This document shows, piece by piece, positions 23,702 to 36,667 of a DNA stretch of 64,000 nucleotides. Below the pieces are notes generated by a model that worked only from the letters and a program-made list of their open reading frames with translations, had not been told where the DNA came from and did no database searches. This DNA comes from Oopsacas minuta (taxonomy: Eukaryota > Porifera > Hexactinellida > Lyssacinosida > Leucopsacidae). Every line of letters starts with the position of its first letter. Position 1 is the stretch's first letter. Where the stretch lies: positions 53,945-117,944 of the forward strand of contig JAKMXF010000301.1 of the NCBI GenBank assembly GCA_024704765.1, given 5' to 3'. The position numbers and the translations under genes were made by a program.

Positions 23702-24530
23702 CATCGAAGTTGAAGTAACAAAATGGGCTGGCAGGTTAAATAAACCAGAAAATTGTATCTTAGAAAGATATATCGTTTAACGTATCTTCTTTATTAGGGC
23801 ATTCTGCTGTAATCCCTGAACAATTATTAACATAGATTAAGTTACATGAAAAGATATGATGATATTCATAAATACAAAACATTTATGAGCAAACCATACT
23901 AAATTCATGAGCAAATATACTCCCCTTTATAATGAAGGTTATTGGGCCTTGTAAAAGTTCAGAGAGGGTGGATACCCGTTTTGAAAATACACTTTTTCAT
24001 ATATTTTGATAATATTCTGATTGTTTTTACAGCAAATTTAGAGTGCCTTAGTATTAGACTTGACTGAATTATACTCGATGCACTGTCTTATTTCCTTACT
24101 TTGATGTCTCTATTGTACCAACTAAACCAAAATCAATAAATCGAAATATGATAAAAATTTCTTTACATAATTTCATGGTCAAGCGAAATGTGTCTTAAGT
24201 AGACTGATCCCACCATATGGATCCATTAAGTGAAACAAACTATAGAGGAATATCGATACAAACATCGAATTGAGTGGAATCAAGTGTAAATAGAGAGAAT
24301 TCAGTGATGGATTCATTCTCGGGGTATTTAAGGTAGCAGTACATTTGCCACATATAGTAGGGTTGTTAATGAATAACTTGAATTCAATAACCAGTTAACA
24401 ATACTTTTCATTGACGACCGATAAACCCGTGAATACGGGTAATTACTATGTTATGCAAAAATTGACATTCACTTGCACTAACTGTCGATAAAAGAGTACA
24501 GCAAATGGACATGAACTTAGTCGTATTATA
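23702..24530. other. No recognisable gene
   Basis: AT-rich, no supported frame or repeat end. Confidence 0.55.
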
Positions 24531-24850
24531 CAGGGTTGTTCAATAAGTAATGGGACTAATGTATCGAATTCATGTTCTAGTTAATAGCATAGATCTAAGC
24601 CAAACATCAGATTACAAGCCTACCTTGATTGTCTAACTGCGATACAATATACTCTTTACTCTACTAGGATATTCTTCAGTATAAAGTTTCATTTGTAGAG
24701 GAGACTTTTTTCAACTGATAGATTATAGCAAAGAAGGAAAACGACAAATAATTTGATACCTGTGTGAAAAGGGGAAGACTGGCTCATACATTCTTCGTGA
24801 AATACAGGATATTCTCGGTGATTAATGTCCTTCGAAAGCCCTTGTATATA

Positions 24851-26188
24851 CAGGGTGTCCCATAATTATTGTCGTATCCGATATTTGTAGATATTCGTTT
24901 ACCGTATTTCCAATCTGTTATCAATTTGCATTGTTATTCATATGCAAGTACTAGTGTGAATTATCATTAGAATTTATATGGAACCTTATATTTTCTCCAG
25001 TGAATTTATCACAATCGAGTATTTCATCAACTTGTTAAATTATTTCATCATGAATGTCAAAAATTCCTCCGAAACTCTTCGTACAGGGCAGTCGGAATTA
25101 TTATCGGTGGGATGGTGCAGAAAGATGTTGCTAAGACCTTAGAAAAACCACTCAGAACGATACAGCGTTGGTGGGCACGATATAGACGAGGTCAAGATCT
25201 AGGACATATGGTAGGTGCTGGGTGTCCCAAAACAATCACAAGGGAGGCGAAGATAGTTATATCTAAATATCTTGGCAAAATTCGTCAATCCCCCTACAAA
25301 GATCACGATAAAACTCAAGCGAAAGGGTTATGGTTTCTCTAAATCGACTGTTCACCGCTATTTGAAGGAAACGATTGGAGTGTCTGTCTATAAAAGACCC
25401 AAAATTCCCAAATTGACTGAAAAACAGAGGGAAAATCGGCTAAATTTTTGTATTGAAAGGGAAAATTGGAATTTGGATGAGTGGAAACGAGTCCTATCGA
25501 GTGATGAATCACCATACGAACTATTTCATCCCAGTTCCGCCCAAAATGATAGGGTTTGGTCCATTGACAGCTCCAAAGTACCACCTCATGAAGTTACCAA
25601 AAACCCCCTAAAAGTGATGGTCTGGGCCATTATGACCTATCGTGGGCTCTAAGAATTAAATTTCATTCCTCCTAAACAGACTATAAACTCTCAATATTAT
25701 GTAGAAGAGATATTGGAGAAATCTTATCGACTTGCGGTGGGTCGTTCAAAAACGGCAGGCAGCATTCTGACCAGGAAATTACTCCCTAACATGTCTCGGG
25801 CCATATTTATGCAATACGAGGCACCAGTACACACTATCAGTCGCACGCAGGAATGGTGCAAAAACGACTTGCCAGCTTTCTGGGCCAAAGGGAAATGGCC
25901 TGGCAATTCACCGGATTTAAATCCGATAGAAAATCTATGGAGTATTTTGCAGAAGTTGAATGAGATGAAACCCTCAACCAACCTCAATCAGTTAGCAGAA
26001 AGTCTCAAGAGTGGCTGAAGGGACATTAATCCATTGATCTTAGAATTTTAGTTGCTGGAATGCCAACACGTATTGATAAATGCATACAATTGAAAGGAGG
26101 ATATATTGGAAATTATTGTCTTCTTTTCTCAATTAATGGCAATAATAACATAAGAAGAAATATACGACAATAATTATGGGACACCATG
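24851..26188 (+). mobile_element. Tc1/mariner element E (DD37E type) inside F
   Basis: Ends are CAGGGTGTCCCATAATTATT at 24851 and inverted CATGGTGTCCCATAATTATT at 26188, with TA duplications at 24849-24850 and 26189-26190. Length 1338 bp. Confidence 0.95.
25050..26110 (+). pseudogene. Tc1-like transposase E (DD37E)
   Basis: Helix-turn-helix around LRTIQRWWARYRRG, then STVHRYLKETIG, LSSDESPYEL (first Asp), PLKVMVWAIMTYRG, and NSPDLNPIENLW (Glu). The second catalytic position reads MQYEAPVHT: an Asp-to-Tyr change at the expected QDEAPAH-like motif. Spacing from that position to the Glu is 37 residues. One frameshift lies near 25300, a stop at 25651, and another stop at 26016-26018 before a tail ending near KGGYIG. 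It is inactive both by frame and by active-site loss. Confidence 0.85.
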
Positions 26189-26190
26189 TA

Positions 26191-27122
26191 GATGGATCGA
26201 ACGTCTTGATAATTGTGATGTGGAACTCCACGATGACCCTCGTCCAGGTCGTCCGACTTCCTCAAAACCCGCAGTATATCGAGAGGGTCCAAACAATTTA
26301 GGACCAGGACAGATGAATAACGCTGCGAGAGTTAGAAGAGAGGGTAGGTATATCAAATTCACACTACACTCGATTATCACTGAAGATCAGGAAATGTCGA
26401 AGGTAACTGCGCGTTGGGTCCCAAAACTTCTTTCAATAGAACAAAAAAGGCAAAAGGGTCAGAGTTAGCAAAGAAATACTTTCAAGACACAAGGCAGAGG
26501 AAGACTTTTTGGATCGTATAGTAACAGGGGATGAAACTTGGTTTCATAATTATGAACCAGAGAGCAAAACTCAATCAAAGCAATGGAAGAGACGTGATGA
26601 ACCTCTACCCATCATGATAAAGCCCACAAAAGCAGCAGGGAAGAGAATGGCAACAGTATTTTGGGATAGGGAAGGAATTATACACCTCGACTGGTTGCCT
26701 GAGAAGACAACCATAAACAGTGATTATTACGTTGACGAATTGAAAGAATTGCGTCAAGCGATTAAACGTGAGAGGCGAGGCAAGTTGACACGTGGCGTAT
26801 TGCTGCACATGACAACACAAAGCCCCGTGTAAGCTCCAAGGTAATGGCTGCAATTGATGACTTGGGGTTTGAATGTCTCCCTCATTCCCCGTATAGTCCA
26901 GACCAGGCTCCCAGCGACGACTTGTTGTTTGGAGAGATAAAGAGACCTGTTCGAGGTAAGAGATTTGAGGATTTCAAACGGCTTGAGTATGAAATACAAC
27001 AGTGGAAAAATGGGACCCCTAAAGAATTCTATACTAATGGGCTAGAAAAGTTACCAGAGCGATGGAAACGATGTATAAAGTTAAAGGGGGAATTTATCAA
27101 AACATTTGATAATCAATTATGA
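26191..27122 (+). pseudogene. Mariner transposase F (main part)
   Basis: Resumes just after element E with DPRPGRPTSS, RWVPKLLSIEQKR, VTGDETWFHNYEP (first Asp), LLHDNTKPRVSSK (second Asp) and PYSPDQAPSDD (third Asp): DD34D. The C-terminus is KRCIKLKGEFIKTFDNQL and ends at 27122. The N-terminal helix-turn-helix lies upstream of E, about 24690-24848. Frameshifts near 26466 and 26815 and the insertion inactivate it. Confidence 0.88.
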
Positions 27123-27905
27123 AACGTATAGGTTTACTATATGAGTTATGAAAAAAGTCTCATTATTTATTGAACAACCCTTGTAGTAGTAAACTAGAAA
27201 TCTCCTAACCTAAAGAGTAACAAATATCTTTCGCTTTACTGAGTTGAAAATGCCTTTCAAACCATAAAGCAGTTAACAGAATTTTCATTCAACCTTGAGC
27301 GCAATTTAGTATGAATAATCTAATAGCCCAGAATGCACGCTCGGCCCTACACTTGTAGCAGGTATTGAGGAAAGTGCTTTATGTACTTTATAAAATTTCT
27401 GATTCAGTTCCAGCGGCCTCAAATAGTCTCATTCCTAAACAACGGAAAGGAATCCATCATCTTGCTTTTGCTTGGTAGTGTGCGAGGTAGATATTTCTAT
27501 TGCTCTACATACCTGGCCAGTATAGAATCTGAGGGTAATAGTACAATCACTTCACATTCTTTGGGGAGTTCCAGAGAATTAATACAGTCTATACTTCCAA
27601 AATGTGAAAAACCTGGAAGAATATGTTTCAAAGTTTTCTGCACATCCTTTTGCTAATAGAGGGCTCATCAAAGAAACAATCAAGATTTACTAAATTTTTA
27701 TTGCATTAACAACATCACCCAAGCCGCCATTCATGAAAGCGTTTTTCAAGGCTCTTCTTTAATTGAATAGCAAAATTAGATCAATTATCCCATAGCTGTA
27801 GGATCAGAAAGTCGAAAATCCTCCGGCAGAAAGTACATTCAAGTTTACACAAAACGAATATCCACTGTTAGATTGGTTTTAAAGTAGAGGGAATATTTTC
27901 GAGAA

Positions 27906-30527
27906 CAGTGTTCTCGCTAAGCCTTTTTGGGGAGGCGCAGCACCCTCTTATTGTGATTATGCACCCCCCTATCGTGCCTAGATAGACATAGTGTACCCCT
28001 CTATTGTGTATAACACACCTAATATACCCAATATAGTATTCCACTATAACTTATACAATGGATATTTATGAAAATTCTAAATAATAATATGATAATCAGA
28101 TAATAGTATTAATTCACCATTCAGAGTCACTAGTATGCGAATGATGAGAATCATGAGATCGAGAAATCTGTATTCGTCTATTACCCATAGATTCCCTTTC
28201 TTTAGAGCTGGGTATGGGTCCCAGTTTTGGATAGAGGGACCTTCAATAGAAATTCGCATAAGGTGATCCAATGTTTTAGATTTCAAACGGTTTCTCTGTG
28301 CAGATTTAATCCTTTTCATAGTAGAAAAAAGTATTTCAACCTGCGCACTCGATGCAGGTAATACTGCAATACGTCCCAAAATGTTTGAAATTAGTGGATA
28401 TGCTACTGCCATCGTTTCTCTGTTTGGTGGGGAATGCATAACATGAACAGCTACCTCCACACTCCAAGGCATTGGCAAGCTTTGAACAAATGACTTGTAT
28501 CCTGTGTACTCTTGCCAAAGTTTATGCCCGTCGATCTGTAATGTATCTCCAATCTCCAACATGTTAACTTGAGTAGCAGATTGGACATTTTGTGGATCAA
28601 AGTATCCAAGCAGCGTGAGTGTTCTAACATGAGAAAACCTATTCTCTAAATTAGTTATGATGGCACCAATGTATGATTTGGCATTCTTAATAAAGCTAGT
28701 TTCTTCAAGTGGAGTAGTAACTTCAATTTCTTCATTGTTGCTTCTAGGTCCATCATATATCCACCATGTAGAGGGTCTTCTTTAATCACACATAATGCTA
28801 CTTTAGCATCCTCAACTAACTGCTCCACAGCAAGTAAGTTGAGTTGTGCTAACTGGAATGTTCGAGAAAGGTTCCCCAGTATAGCAAGAATGTTTGAGAG
28901 AAGCAGTAGTGATGCAATGAATGTAGGGTTTACAATTTCATTGCAAAGCCCATGGGCAGTTGCTTCTCCCTCAGCAGCCTCATGCTATAACGTTGCATAT
29001 ACAGCCTTTATGGTTCTTCGAAGAGCATCTATTGCACCTTGATGTGACAGCTACCTTGTCTCTATAGGGCGTTGTAACTTCAAATGAGGTTCATTCAGTG
29101 CCTTTTGCATCTCACAAATTCTGAAGTACGCACAGTACTCCCTGAAAAAAAGACATAGATTTGATTCAGAATTCGCTGGAATCTTTGGATGATTGTAGAT
29201 GCATTACAAGTATCACAGGTTGCAAGAGATAACCTATGTGTACTACAGTTTGTAGCGATGAATGTAGGTACTACTTGCTTGATTCTAGTCACCACACCAT
29301 GTTCACATCCCACCATGACTGAGGCTCCATCAGTAACACCACCTGCTAGCTTGCTAATATCAAGTGTAACTGGTACTTTAGAGGTTAGGTAGGAAATCAC
29401 GGCTTCTGTAATTACATCTGCTGTTCCATGGATGATTTCTAGCAATTTTAGATTCCTGGTACGAACAACTGCATTATTATCCAGATACTGAATACTAATA
29501 CCAAGCTGTTTAGTCACAGATATATCTGTAGCCTCACAAGGATGATAGAATAAAAACGCGATTTATTTACTTCACTGAGAATCTCCTCTTCTAGAGTTAT
29601 GCCTATCACTTCAACTATTTCTCCCATTATCTGCTCGGATTCATAGTTTGTATTGCCAGATTGTTTCAGCACTGATAGACTCTTGTTACCTAGTAGTATA
29701 CACAGCACTCTCAGATCTGAAAAATTTGTGGTGTGGGCTATTTCATGTTTGTTGAGATAGTACATGCAACGCATAGCATGACAGAAGGCAAATTCGTCTA
29801 CTGTCAGTGTGTTTCTTCTTTCCACCATGCTTATTACAGTAGATTTATTTGCTACTCTGTCTTCCACTCCTGATAAACCATCTGACTATCTGCGTGAGCT
29901 TTGCACGACTCATGTCTCCCAAGTTTGCCAGGTCTGTTTCCTGTAAATGGCATAGTAATAAACACTCCCGAACGGCTTCGAACTTCATGTTTATTGTGGA
30001 TACATTACTGACAGTAATGGCCATCTTCTTTCAACAATAACTACGGATAAACATCACGCCATTTCGACTCTCCAAACGATCTCCAGGAAGTTGTAGTACC
30101 ACGTCTTGAGCTAGAGGACTCAGACCCACCGAAAGAACCCGCATCCAATTTTACAAAAGAAGATGACTCAGAGCAGGGACGATCAGTATCAGAGTTCTGC
30201 TCGATAGATTCTTGTGATGTGAAGAAATTCATGCCCAATCTTTGTTGGCCCTCAGAAAGCTTGAGCTTTTTTAGCGGCATATCAGGATTCAGCTCTAAAT
30301 CACGCAGTTAAATAATCTAAAACAGTCGCACTACCCTAATTAAGAAAGTTCTTTTTCTAGTAGAATTATCCCGTGATACCGTATAATAGCCTAGTAATTC
30401 GATGTTATAAATTCACCCAAAAAACGGGCAATATACATCTTCATTCCTTAAGGGTGCATTTTAACGCGTATTGTGCACAGAGTGTGTACAGTGCACCCCC
30501 TATTACATAATCCTGGCGAGAACCCTG
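27906..30527 (-). mobile_element. hAT transposon G
   Basis: Ends are CAGTGTTCTCGC at 27906 and GCGAGAACCCTG ending 30527. The perfect 8-bp duplication TTCGAGAA lies at 27898-27905 and 30528-30535. Length 2622 bp. It carries a minus-strand hAT transposase and lies inside the older hAT remnant. Confidence 0.94.
28077..30280 (-). pseudogene. hAT transposase G (ZNF862-like)
   Basis: Starts MPLKKLKLSEGQQRLG near 30280. A BED/TTF-type finger follows (KWRDVYP, YCQ.CI, then H..). The core has ISKLAGGVTDGASVMVG (catalytic Asp region), the NCSTHRL CxxH motif, and the C-terminal dimerisation block LPASSAQVEILFSTMKRIK with the catalytic Glu, ending in RNRLKSKTLDHLM. The layout resembles the hAT group from which vertebrate ZNF862-type proteins derive. 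Interruptions: a stop near 30040 and frameshifts near 29867, 29515, 29090 and 28562. It is much better preserved than the hAT it interrupts. Confidence 0.85.
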
Positions 30528-31959
30528 TTCGAGAACAAGCCAATCTCTTTCACTAATCTCAAAACCGATGCTAATATCAATCATTGCCTTTCATCGTGGT
30601 TTTCTGACATATAAAAACCGATTAATCATTGAAATTAAGCTGTTCCATCTAGTTTTACAATCCCAAATTTCAGTTTTTTCCCTAAATGCTCATTAATATA
30701 CTTATTGAGTATTTCGTTCTTTAAAGGAGATTTCTGAACATATGAACAATGTTGCGTACTTTAGTTATAGTAGCGCTAATACTTAATATATACAGAGGGA
30801 TAAAAATATCATTGATTTCACCATCACCATTATCATATTTGCTACACTATTCAACGTTGGAACTTCCGCTACTAATGTCATTGAGTAATGGAGAGATAAT
30901 AGCGCTACATTCATTAGTCAGAATGTTTCTTTGCATTTCAATTGGTGATAAATTCTTGGAATACAATACATCTACTGCTAGATGCACTCCATGTCTAGAC
31001 AGATTGTTGACTCAACCTTCCCAATTTTACCATACCCAGGGCTCCATCGCATACAATGCAATCTATGTGCTGATGTAGATCAATCGTAAATTCATATAAC
31101 CTTTCGATAAATAAATTAAGCACTTCTTCCGCAGACAGCTTTCCAATAATTTTCTATATTCTAAGATTCCAAAATTTGTTCCGATTAATTATATTCACAC
31201 TCATTCGTATATCACATTTTCTAAATTGAGGTATACTCAACAAGAGACATTGAATCATATTCTATTCGCTAGTAATACTTGTAATATGGATGTGAATCCC
31301 TTGATGTGTTTTCGCATACCAGAGTACCATCTTAGAAATTATACAGTGGCTTGTGACGGGAATAAATTGTCGAGCAAACAATGCAGAATGAAAAATTACT
31401 TTGACTAATCTTCAAATAGCTTATCCCATCCTCAGCTGCTAACTTAGCAATTACTTCATCCAAAGTTTTCGTTTTGAAATTCAGTGATAAATGTTTGAGT
31501 GTCGAATTATTTCGTCGGACGGTGGTTAATGTGAAGTATCTAATCGAGTATTATGAATCATGAGATGATTTCTTAACCCAGTTGTAGAACCACCCTTGAG
31601 CCTCAAATTCTTGTGACAAATTTGACATTTGGCCTCTTCCTGGTCCTTAACAAGATGAACCCAGCCTTCGGATCGTTTAGCGATTGAGAATTTGATATGA
31701 ATTCTAAAATACTAGCAAGGAAAATACATGTAACAATTAATATGTAATTTGTTGATCATATCAATAATTGATAATATTTATGGTTCAAGAATAACAGAAA
31801 ATTTGAAATTTACTAAAAGGTTATCAACACTAACATGTAACTTCTAATCACATAGCCAAACGTCAAAGCCAGATGAAATTGGTAAGAATTTGATATTTGC
31901 TTTCATGAAACAATTGGCTGAAATCATGTCTGGAAAAATTGAGATCAAGAACCTGAATA

Positions 31960-32980
31960 CAAAATCTTTCATCGAATTTTATTATGCAAAGTATTGCATA
32001 TCACTGGCTTGGATATATTCAATGGCGTGAAGACCTTCTTGAAATTGCAAAGATTGCGTGGGATAATTTCGTTGGAAAAACTAGATGGACCTAATTCTTG
32101 TACAGGTAACAGATCTGGTGTTGTAAAACGAATCCAAATATGTTACAAAATCTGCAAAGCGAACACACTGGTTCAGCTATCGTGAACCATTAGCGGCTTA
32201 GGACCTGTCTACAATTTTGAATCAATCAATAAAGCATGTTGTAACCAGAGTGAATTTTGTCAAAGTTCGGCCAATTAAACAGAGACTAGCAATGTCTTTA
32301 GTCAAGAAATAGTTAAACAATCAGTTTATGCAGGGCATACAATTCATGATCATTGAGTGAGCCGAAAGGTTAGAAGTTTGTACAACAAACTTATGTAATG
32401 GAAACCTGTGGAGAAAAACAAGCCAAATATGTTCACATGTATAAGTTAAATTATTTTTGAAAATAATATAATATCACTACAAATTGGAGAAAATATTTGT
32501 CTCATTTGATATAACTGACAGACAATTTGATAATTATTTTGGAAATTCACTGATTTCTACTGGTGAATATGAATGGGTAATAAACCAATTCTTAGTCAGT
32601 AGAGCTGCCTATCTTGCAACCGTTAAGAGTGGAGGAGCAGTTCATTGATATAACTAATCCAATGAAACAGCTAAAGGAATCACTTTCAAGAAATGTAAAT
32701 AGGAAATTTCTGGACATGTTTATGTTTGAACTATACCATACTTGCAAAGCAAGCCTCAAGGTATTGATAACTTTTACTAAGACATGGGCATGCAAAAATT
32801 GGTTTCAATGCATTAACCTCTATGAAAACAAAAGGTCGAATTGCCTACAGGTGGAACACGATTTATCACTCGCCCTCGTCCAGAAAATAGAGAGCCAAAC
32901 TTCACATATCTTACCACAAACATACAGGCACACTCCCTACAGTGAACCTGAAAATGAGCTAGTGAATATAGGCATATAAC
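31960..32980 (+). pseudogene. hAT transposase remnant (ZBED-like C-terminus)
   Basis: The open part 32614-32979 encodes EEQFIDITNPMKQLKESLSR, FKTKF-like ACKNWFQCINLYENKRSN (Glu lost from the usual CE.. position) and LQVEHDLSLAL, the C-terminal dimerisation end of ZBED5/FAM200-like hAT transposases. Upstream, from 31960, fragments resembling the GKTRW and nearby core appear in broken frames. No terminal repeats were identified. Confidence 0.6.
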
Positions 32981-33601
32981 TGTATTTATGCATTAGTAAT
33001 AATTAATCTATTGAACTCCTTCGAGAAGTATGCGCCATCTGCTTCATTTCTACCTTTTTAGCTTAGCGGTTAACCCTATGGTATCCATTAATTGGAATTT
33101 CACAGTTGTCAGAGACGTGGATGCCCACTAACATTCGAATTACTCCAAACTAAAATGTCTTCATCCCTCACCACGGTTTATGTAATTGAAATACGTAGGT
33201 TCTAATAGTTGATGTGGATATATCATTAAGAAAAATACTCTATTTGTTGAGAATTTTTGTTTATACAGAGGAAGAATAGTTACTTCATGACAATACTACT
33301 TCACAAAACTTCAATATTCGTATAGTGGATGGCAATATGTGGTTACAAAAGTCATGAAGCTACAAATTTATAGGATGCAAATATATGTCTTAAGGATACT
33401 GTTTTATCTCTGAAAATATAGACCAAGAATTTGGATATCAACAAGATATAGACTTCTATCAATCAATTAATGCTAATATATGATATCAATAGAAATCCGG
33501 GTAAGATTATCACAGAATGTGAGTATTGCAGTCGTAGGTGATATATCAAAGTTTATCTGACTTGTGTGTATCCTTTATAGTTAATAGAATCCGAATACAT
33601 A

Positions 33602-34968
33602 CCGGGTGTTTCAAAAAAAAACAGGCCCCAAATCATGGAGCCATATTTCAGACGATTCTATGTATTCAGATATACCATTGATAACTAGTATAAATATACT
33701 ACTTTTTAACAATATAACTAAGGGAAAAGGTTGAAATTACTGGAATACCCAACTTATAGCATATGTTCTAGGTGCCTGCCATTAACTTCCATGCATTTTC
33801 TTAGTCTTTTCACAAAATTCTTCATTACATCCATGCACACTGACTTTGGAATCTTTCCCATTTCATCCTTAATGGATATTTTTAGTTCTCTGATGCTCTG
33901 GGGTTTGTTAACATACACTTTATCCTTCAAATAGCCCCAAAGATAGAAATCAGGGGGGCTCAGGTCCGGGCTATGAGGGGCACACTCAAAGGGGGTCAGT
34001 CGACTGATGATTCTGGTTCCAAAGTGGTTTTTAAGCCATTCCCTAGCAATTAATGAGGTATGAGCAGGGGCCCCATCCTGCTGGAACCATAATTTGGGTA
34101 GTAGAGAGGGGTAGAGTGATTCCACTTCTTTCCAGAACTCATTAAGCACCTTGACGTAGAGTTCCTTTGTCACAGTCACATTTCGACCATTTTCTTCGAT
34201 GAAAATAGGTCCAATGATGCCTCTCGCCCCAATAGCAGCCCACACGGTGCATCTTTCGGAATGTAATGGCTTCTGAACTATCTCTGAAGGCTTCTGAGTA
34301 CCCCAAAATACATTGTTCTTACTATTGACCCGCCCATCCAGCTCGAAATGAGCCTCATTCGAGGTGAAGAGAAGCCCAAGGAATGAGTCAACTTTCAACT
34401 TTGGCGACCAATTTCTCAGCCATAGCTACCCTCTTGACCTTATCTACATTTTTGATAGCTTCTGGCCAGTTTGTATTCTATAAGGGAAAAAGGACAAATC
34501 TTGTTTCAAGACTCCCCAGAGGGTGGTAGGAGTGATACCAAGAGACTGGCTCCTCTTCCGGATTGACCTTTTTGGGCTGTTTCCAACTGCCTCCCTGACA
34601 TCATCAATAACCTCCGCAGTTCTCTTCCTAGGTCTCCCAGAATGAGTTGGACGCTTGGAATCCTTTGTATTTAGGTTTAGCACGGTCCAATAAGCCCTAA
34701 AATGGCTAACCCAGGATTGAATCACACTCTTACAGGGCGAGGAAGCTGCCTCAAACTTTGCATGAAATAACTCATTGACCGTCGTAAACGACCCATGTTT
34801 GAAGTAGAATTTGACACAGAATATGCGGTGTTCCAACTTCCAATTTGGCATGGATGTATTCACAGGAGTTGTTTCTGCCATATAGTAAAGAGAAAATATT
34901 GCTATAATAGAATACCTGTACATAGAGAGAAAAAGATGTAACTGGGCCTAATTTTTTGAAACACCCGG
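33602..34968 (-). mobile_element. Tc1/mariner element H (DD41D)
   Basis: Ends CCGGGTGTTTCAAAAAAAAA at 33602 and inverted CCGGGTGTTTCAAAAAATTA at 34968, with TA on both sides. The inner parts share GGCCC/GGGCC blocks. Length 1367 bp. Confidence 0.95.
33754..34881 (-). pseudogene. Tc1/mariner transposase H (DD41D)
   Basis: It starts MAETTPVNTSMPNWKLEHR at 34881, with a helix-turn-helix and a GRPRKR linker. Two frameshifts lie between 34444 and 34390. The rest is open to the stop at 33754: FTSNEAHFELDG, CTVWAAIGARGI, FQQDGAPAHTS, APHSPDLSPPDFYLWG. Forty-one residues separate the second and third Asp (DD41D). The first catalytic position is Asn (SNEAHF where SDEAHF is expected), so it would be inactive even with the frame intact. 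Confidence 0.9.
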
Positions 34969-35299
34969 TATATGTAAAGATTGCTAATATAATAATGCTG
35001 GGGTTTCAGTAACTGAATATTGTGATAACCTCACGAATATTTCGCCATATAACAAAAAATACTCAACAGTTAAATACTTTCAGAACAAATACACATCTAA
35101 AATAGTTAACGAATAAGGGAATGCGGATGTGAAGAACATGAATATTTTAGGTTCGCATTACACTATTGTGAGGAGGAGAAATGACCTACATCTGTGAATT
35201 CCAATAGATTAAATACCGTACGGACAATCACTTAACTAAAGGTGGTAAGAATGAAGCGTATGATGTATATTTCACAAAAGAGTTAGAATGGTAAACATA

Positions 35300-36667
35300 C
35301 GAGGGTCACCTCGGAAGGTTTTGTCGTTAGATATATAATCTTATCACTATCAACTTAAAACCTTCCCACAAGATGTAAGAAAAAATCTATCGTTACAAAA
35401 TAATTTTTATACGAAACGCATATTTTTAGCGATGCCAGTTTAGCATATTTACATATCTCCATGGAAACGTTGCAAGATCGAATCGCGGGTCAGAATATAC
35501 TACAATTACAAGCGTGAGTTATCAACAGAAGAATGTCTTTGTGAAATGCAGAACGTATTCGTTAGTGATGTAGTTTCATTAAGCCTATACAAAATTAATA
35601 TCGCGAATTCAAGATGGGTCGGGCATCATTTGAAGATGAACCTCCTTCTGGAAGACCACACGCAGAAATTACATCAGAGATGATTGAGGCTGTGGATAAT
35701 GAGGTGTTTGCAAACCCACATATCACTCACAAACAGTTAGAAGAAACCATAAAGATTTCATCACCAGCAATTAATTCGATCCTACATGGATACCTATATG
35801 GCAGGAAGCTCTGTTGTTAGTGGGTCACTCATAAGTTGAGGCAAGCGCAGAATGTGAGAGAGTTGAATTTTGTCAATATATGCTCGAGAAGTATAACTCT
35901 GATTAAGGGAGGAGGATCTATGACAATAGGATGTACTCAATTTTCTTCAATCCCCCAGATTTGGTAAAGGTTGTTAACTTGATAGGGGTGCTACGGTTAC
36001 TGCAAATGGTATACCGATCTTTGTTTGGAAATGTCTTCAATAAGATCAAGAATCGTCGAACGAAAAGTGACTACGATGCATTAAATTGCATCATGGTAGT
36101 GCACCAGCATAAAAGGAAGCACATACAATGGATTATACCCAAGCAAAAGAAATATTTACCTTACCGCATCCACCATATTCTCCTGATATAGCAACATGTG
36201 ATTTCTGGCTCTTCCCAAATCTTAAGGAAAAACTCAAAGGTAGATGCTTTCTAGCGACGAAGAGTTGGAGTCAGCGGTCTTTCATGCGATTGAAATTACC
36301 CCATCGAAAAATTGGAACAAATCTTTCGATTATACCTGGAGGATTAGTCTCTATTTATGCAACCATTGCAAAGATACTGAGCAAATTGAAATGACCATAT
36401 CTGAAAACAAGATGTGATTGTAAGAAAGTGACAATATTTACGGAATCGGGATAGTCGAAATTTCTAAGAGGAATAAATTTGTTGAGGCAATAAATTTGCA
36501 GATGACTAGTTAAATTTATTCACATGAATAAAAACATTTTTTAGGGTTTTGGATGGTAATAAATACCACCACACAAAATGTTAGAAATAGTAGTCGCAAC
36601 AAAAAAAGGTTTGAGAACTTCTGATCTAGTGGCACCGTATTCATGGTTCACGAGGGTCATACCCTCG
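35300..36667 (+). mobile_element. Mariner element I, decayed
   Basis: The left end CGAGGGTCACCTCGGAAGGT follows TA (35298-35299), a mariner-type terminus. A candidate right end ACCCTCG finishes at 36667, but the match beyond seven bases is weak. A mariner transposase remnant lies in between. Confidence 0.55.
35520..36400 (+). pseudogene. Mariner transposase I, decayed
   Basis: Recognisable pieces: STEECLCEMQ near the N-terminus, FEDEPPSGRPHAEIT linker and ITHKQLEETIKISSPAINS second helix-turn-helix (35614-35820), then after many frameshifts LHHGSAPA where the second Asp has become Gly, and PPYSPDIATCDFWLFPNLKE with the third Asp (near 36160-36220). Clearly dead. Confidence 0.78.

Larger units (their letters stand above)
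24531..27183 (+). mobile_element. Mariner element F (DD34D), split by element E
   Basis: The left end CAGGGTTGTTCAATAAGTAA at 24531 and the inverted right end CAAGGGTTGTTCAATAAATA at 27183 are flanked by TA (24529-24530 and 27184-27185). Element E (24851-26188) interrupts it at a TA. Removing E leaves about 1.3 kb. Confidence 0.93.
27270..31690 (-). pseudogene. Old hAT transposase remnant, split by hAT element G
   Basis: On the minus strand a BED finger lies at about 31680-31545 (SEGWVHLV, CQICHKNL, then L..HLMIH). It is followed by TLDEVIAKLAAEDGIS near 31440, a hAT core piece CIVCDGALGMVKLGR near 31030, and a further piece near 30700 (SPLKNEILNKYINEHLGKK). The region downstream of element G (27897-27290) continues in fragments that could be its C-terminus. 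Stops and frameshifts are frequent, so this is older than G. Terminal repeats were not found and both limits are approximate. Confidence 0.55.
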
